A stretch of 13,032 bases of DNA. It comes from Desulfobacterales bacterium. Its GTDB lineage: Bacteria > Desulfobacterota > Desulfobacteria > Desulfobacterales > UBA11574. The translations under genes and the position numbers were made by a program. The stretch is taken from contig JAQYVG010000077.1 of assembly GCA_030145595.1 (NCBI GenBank), positions 1-13,032 on the forward strand, read 5' to 3'. Position 1 is the stretch's first letter, and the number at the start of each line of letters is the position of its first letter. This document shows positions 11,842-13,032 of the stretch, piece by piece. Below the pieces are notes generated by a model. That model was not told the origin of the DNA and did no database searches. It saw nothing but the letters and a program-made list of their open reading frames with translations.

Positions 11842-12662
11842 GGAGATACACTGATTAGAGATTTGATAAAGCTTGTCATTTCGGAAAGAACCGATTCTTG
11901 AGCCTGGAAGTGGGGCACATGGCCGCAGGCGGGAATAAGTATAACCTCCACCGGGCCGGACACCTGACCGGCGATTCTTTCGGCCTGGGCATTAGTTCCG
12001 TATTCATCGTCTTCACCCTGGAGCACCAGCAGCGGACAGGTGATTTCGGGAAGATATTCTTCAATATTCCAATCGTAAAATTCATGTGAAAGCCAACGGT
12101 TAGCCCAGCGGCGGAAAATCGTGTCGGTGTTTTCGTGATGGTAGCGGGCCAGCCTGTCCTTTAAATCCGTGGTTTCAAAGGCCTGGACAGCCCGGCGGAT
12201 ACCCTCTAAGGTGATGTCTTCAACAAAGATGTGGGCCGCTTCTGTAATGAGACCGCGTATGCGCTCGCTGCAAAAGGAGGCTGCCAGCAGGGCAATGGTG
12301 CCACCGTCGCTGTGTCCGATGAGAACGGCATCCTTAATGTTGCAAGCCTCCAGCAGTGCGGGCAGATAGGTTTGTGATTCTATCGTCAGATAATCTGTCG
12401 GCCAGGGACCTCCATAGGTGTCGGAACCGCCGTAACCTTTGCGATCGTATATCAGGCCGTCACAGCCTGTGGATTCACAGACAGCTTGGGGAAAATCCCT
12501 CCACAGTTCAATACAGCCGAGACCTTCATGCAGAAACACCAGTGTAGGTTTTTCTTTTGCCGGCGCCATGTCTATGCTTTTGACTCTAAACCGGCAGCCG
12601 GCAGCCTCAACGTGGAATATGCGGGATGACAAGCCCTTGATGGTTGGTGGTGTTGGTTTCAT
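11796..12662 (-). CDS. Alpha/beta hydrolase
   Basis: This is an alpha/beta-hydrolase-fold enzyme, probably a cytoplasmic serine esterase, lactonase or thioesterase; the substrate cannot be read from sequence. In 288 residues the motifs are HEGLG at 45-49 (oxyanion region), YDRKGYGGSD at 72-81, and the nucleophile elbow GHSDGG at 116-121 with Ser118. QGEDDEYG at 215-222 carries the acid (Asp218 or Asp219) and GHVPH at 247-251 carries His248. It has no signal peptide. The family fold should end near residue 268; the final stretch, about residue 275 on, is encoded by the duplicated terminator. No good ribosome-binding site precedes the ATG at 12662, and an internal Met32 is a weaker alternative. 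It converges on the ribosomal cluster and is not functionally linked to it. Confidence 0.88.
   Translation of the reverse strand: MKPTPPTIKGLSSRIFHVEAAGCRFRVKSIDMAPAKEKPTLVFLHEGLGCIELWRDFPQAVCESTGCDGLIYDRKGYGGSDTYGGPWPTDYLTIESQTYLPALLEACNIKDAVLIGHSDGGTIALLAASFCSERIRGLITEAAHIFVEDITLEGIRRAVQAFETTDLKDRLARYHHENTDTIFRRWANRWLSHEFYDWNIEEYLPEITCPLLVLQGEDDEYGTNAQAERIAGQVSGPVEVILIPACGHVPHFQAQESVLSEMTSFIKSLISVSPNIKSPAVHGRAFYV
11804..11835. terminator. Duplicated terminator, bidirectional
   Basis: Same 13-bp stem as the rplQ terminator, with loop ATGCAC instead of ATGCAT. It lies between the plus-strand insert and the convergent hydrolase and can stop transcription from both sides. It also encodes the last hydrolase codons. 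Confidence 0.85.
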
Positions 12663-12708
12663 GTCAAGAAAAATATGATTATTAGATCAGATAGTCAACT
12701 TAATACAG

Positions 12709-12758
12709 GCACCCCTCCAAAAAGACGGCGGGCAGGCAAATTACAAGGAAATTCCAAA
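12709..12758. repeat. 50-bp direct repeat, copy 1
   Basis: A 50-bp sequence beginning GCACCCCTCC recurs at 12765-12814 with a single substitution (A versus C near 12743) and a 6-nt spacer. Its first half is GC-rich and its second half merges into the AT-rich phased repeat. Confidence 0.9.
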
Positions 12759-12764
12759 TTCTAA

Positions 12765-12814
12765 GCACCCCTCCAAAAAGACGGCGGGCAGGCAAATTCC
12801 AAGGAAATTCCAAA
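12765..12814. repeat. 50-bp direct repeat, copy 2
   Basis: Second copy, 49 of 50 bases equal to 12709-12758, with a period of 56 bp. It leads directly into the left arm of the heptamer array. Confidence 0.9.
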
Positions 12815-12945
12815 CTGCAAAATCCAAATTACAAATACTAATGACCTAAACTTTGGATCTTTTAATTTTGGTTACCTGTCGAGAGCCTCTAGGTCGAACG
12901 ATTGTGATTTGTTTGATATTTGATATTTGTTTTTTGGAATTTAAT
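12812..12945. repeat. Heptad-phased opposed arrays
   Basis: Left arm 12812-12846 has AAACTGC, AAAATCC, AAATTAC, AAATACT, AATGACC. The right arm 12911-12945 has the opposite sense: GTTTGAT, ATTTGAT, ATTTGTT, TTTTGGA, ATTTAAT. Both are on an exact 7-bp period. The arrangement resembles those in the rplE-rpsN and rpsK-rpsD gaps. Confidence 0.7.
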
Positions 12946-13032
12946 TTACTACATTTGAGATAGGTGCATCCCTATGGGGTGAAATCAAAGCCTGGCCCTC
13001 TGGACCAGGATATTTGCTAACCCTCAAGTCTT

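Larger units (their letters stand above)
12663..13032. other. Upstream region of the hydrolase, repeats only
   Basis: No ORF can be supported here. The stretch holds a 50-bp direct repeat pair, a 7-bp-phased inverted array and the small hairpin AGAG-C-CTCT (within about 12880-12891) flanked by ACCT and AGGT. No clear promoter for the hydrolase was identified, although it must lie here if the gene is expressed. Confidence 0.5.

Noticed and set aside
12960..13032. CCTGG/CCAGG hairpin near the window end as a terminator
   Set aside because: It has a 5-bp stem with a long loop and no T-run, and no gene is seen on either side.

Overview
The window is the distal part of a bacterial spc-alpha ribosomal protein cluster on the plus strand, followed by a decayed insertion region and a convergent alpha/beta-hydrolase gene. 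The order is rplX-rplE-rpsN-rpsH-rplF-rplR-rpsE-rpmD-rplO-secY-infA-rpmJ-rpsM-rpsK-rpsD-rpoA-rplQ. Gene order, the zinc-binding forms of S14, S4 and L36, and short-period intergenic repeats suggest a deltaproteobacterium (Desulfobacterota, probably near Desulfobacterales). That assignment is inference; no rRNA or taxonomic marker search could be run.

Region 1 (1-9880) holds 17 intact genes for ribosomal proteins, the SecY translocase channel, initiation factor IF-1 and the RNA polymerase alpha subunit. Four genes start with TTG (rpsN, rpsE, rpsM, rpsD). No adk or map lies between secY and infA. The usually tight operon is opened up by long gaps: at least 200 bp before rplX, 136 bp rpsH-rplF, 210 bp rplF-rplR, 240 bp rpsE-rpmD and 175 bp rpsK-rpsD. 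Nearly all the larger gaps carry hairpins, tandem 16-mers, or 7- or 8-bp-phased repeats in opposed arms. rplQ encodes a normal L17 core of about 120 residues plus a tail of about 180 residues rich in Lys, Ala, Pro and Asp, built on a 17-residue (51-bp) repeat, and ends in a strong terminator.

Region 2 (9881-11841) is accessory DNA. A diverged copy of the rplQ 3' end plus terminator recurs at 11671-11841 (100 of 106 aligned bases equal over the core), so about 1.9 kb is bracketed by direct copies of the rplQ end. Inside are a 41-bp direct repeat around a small minus-strand ORF, a frameshifted C-terminal piece resembling a REP-associated (IS200-like) transposase, a fragment resembling a group II intron reverse transcriptase, a headless ORF, and an intact 146-residue single-pass membrane protein translationally coupled to it. 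This looks like an old insertion or recombination site at the end of the ribosomal operon.

Region 3 (11796-13032) has a minus-strand alpha/beta hydrolase whose last codons run through the duplicated terminator. Its upstream DNA has a 50-bp direct repeat and another 7-bp-phased inverted array. No tRNA, rRNA or CRISPR array was seen.
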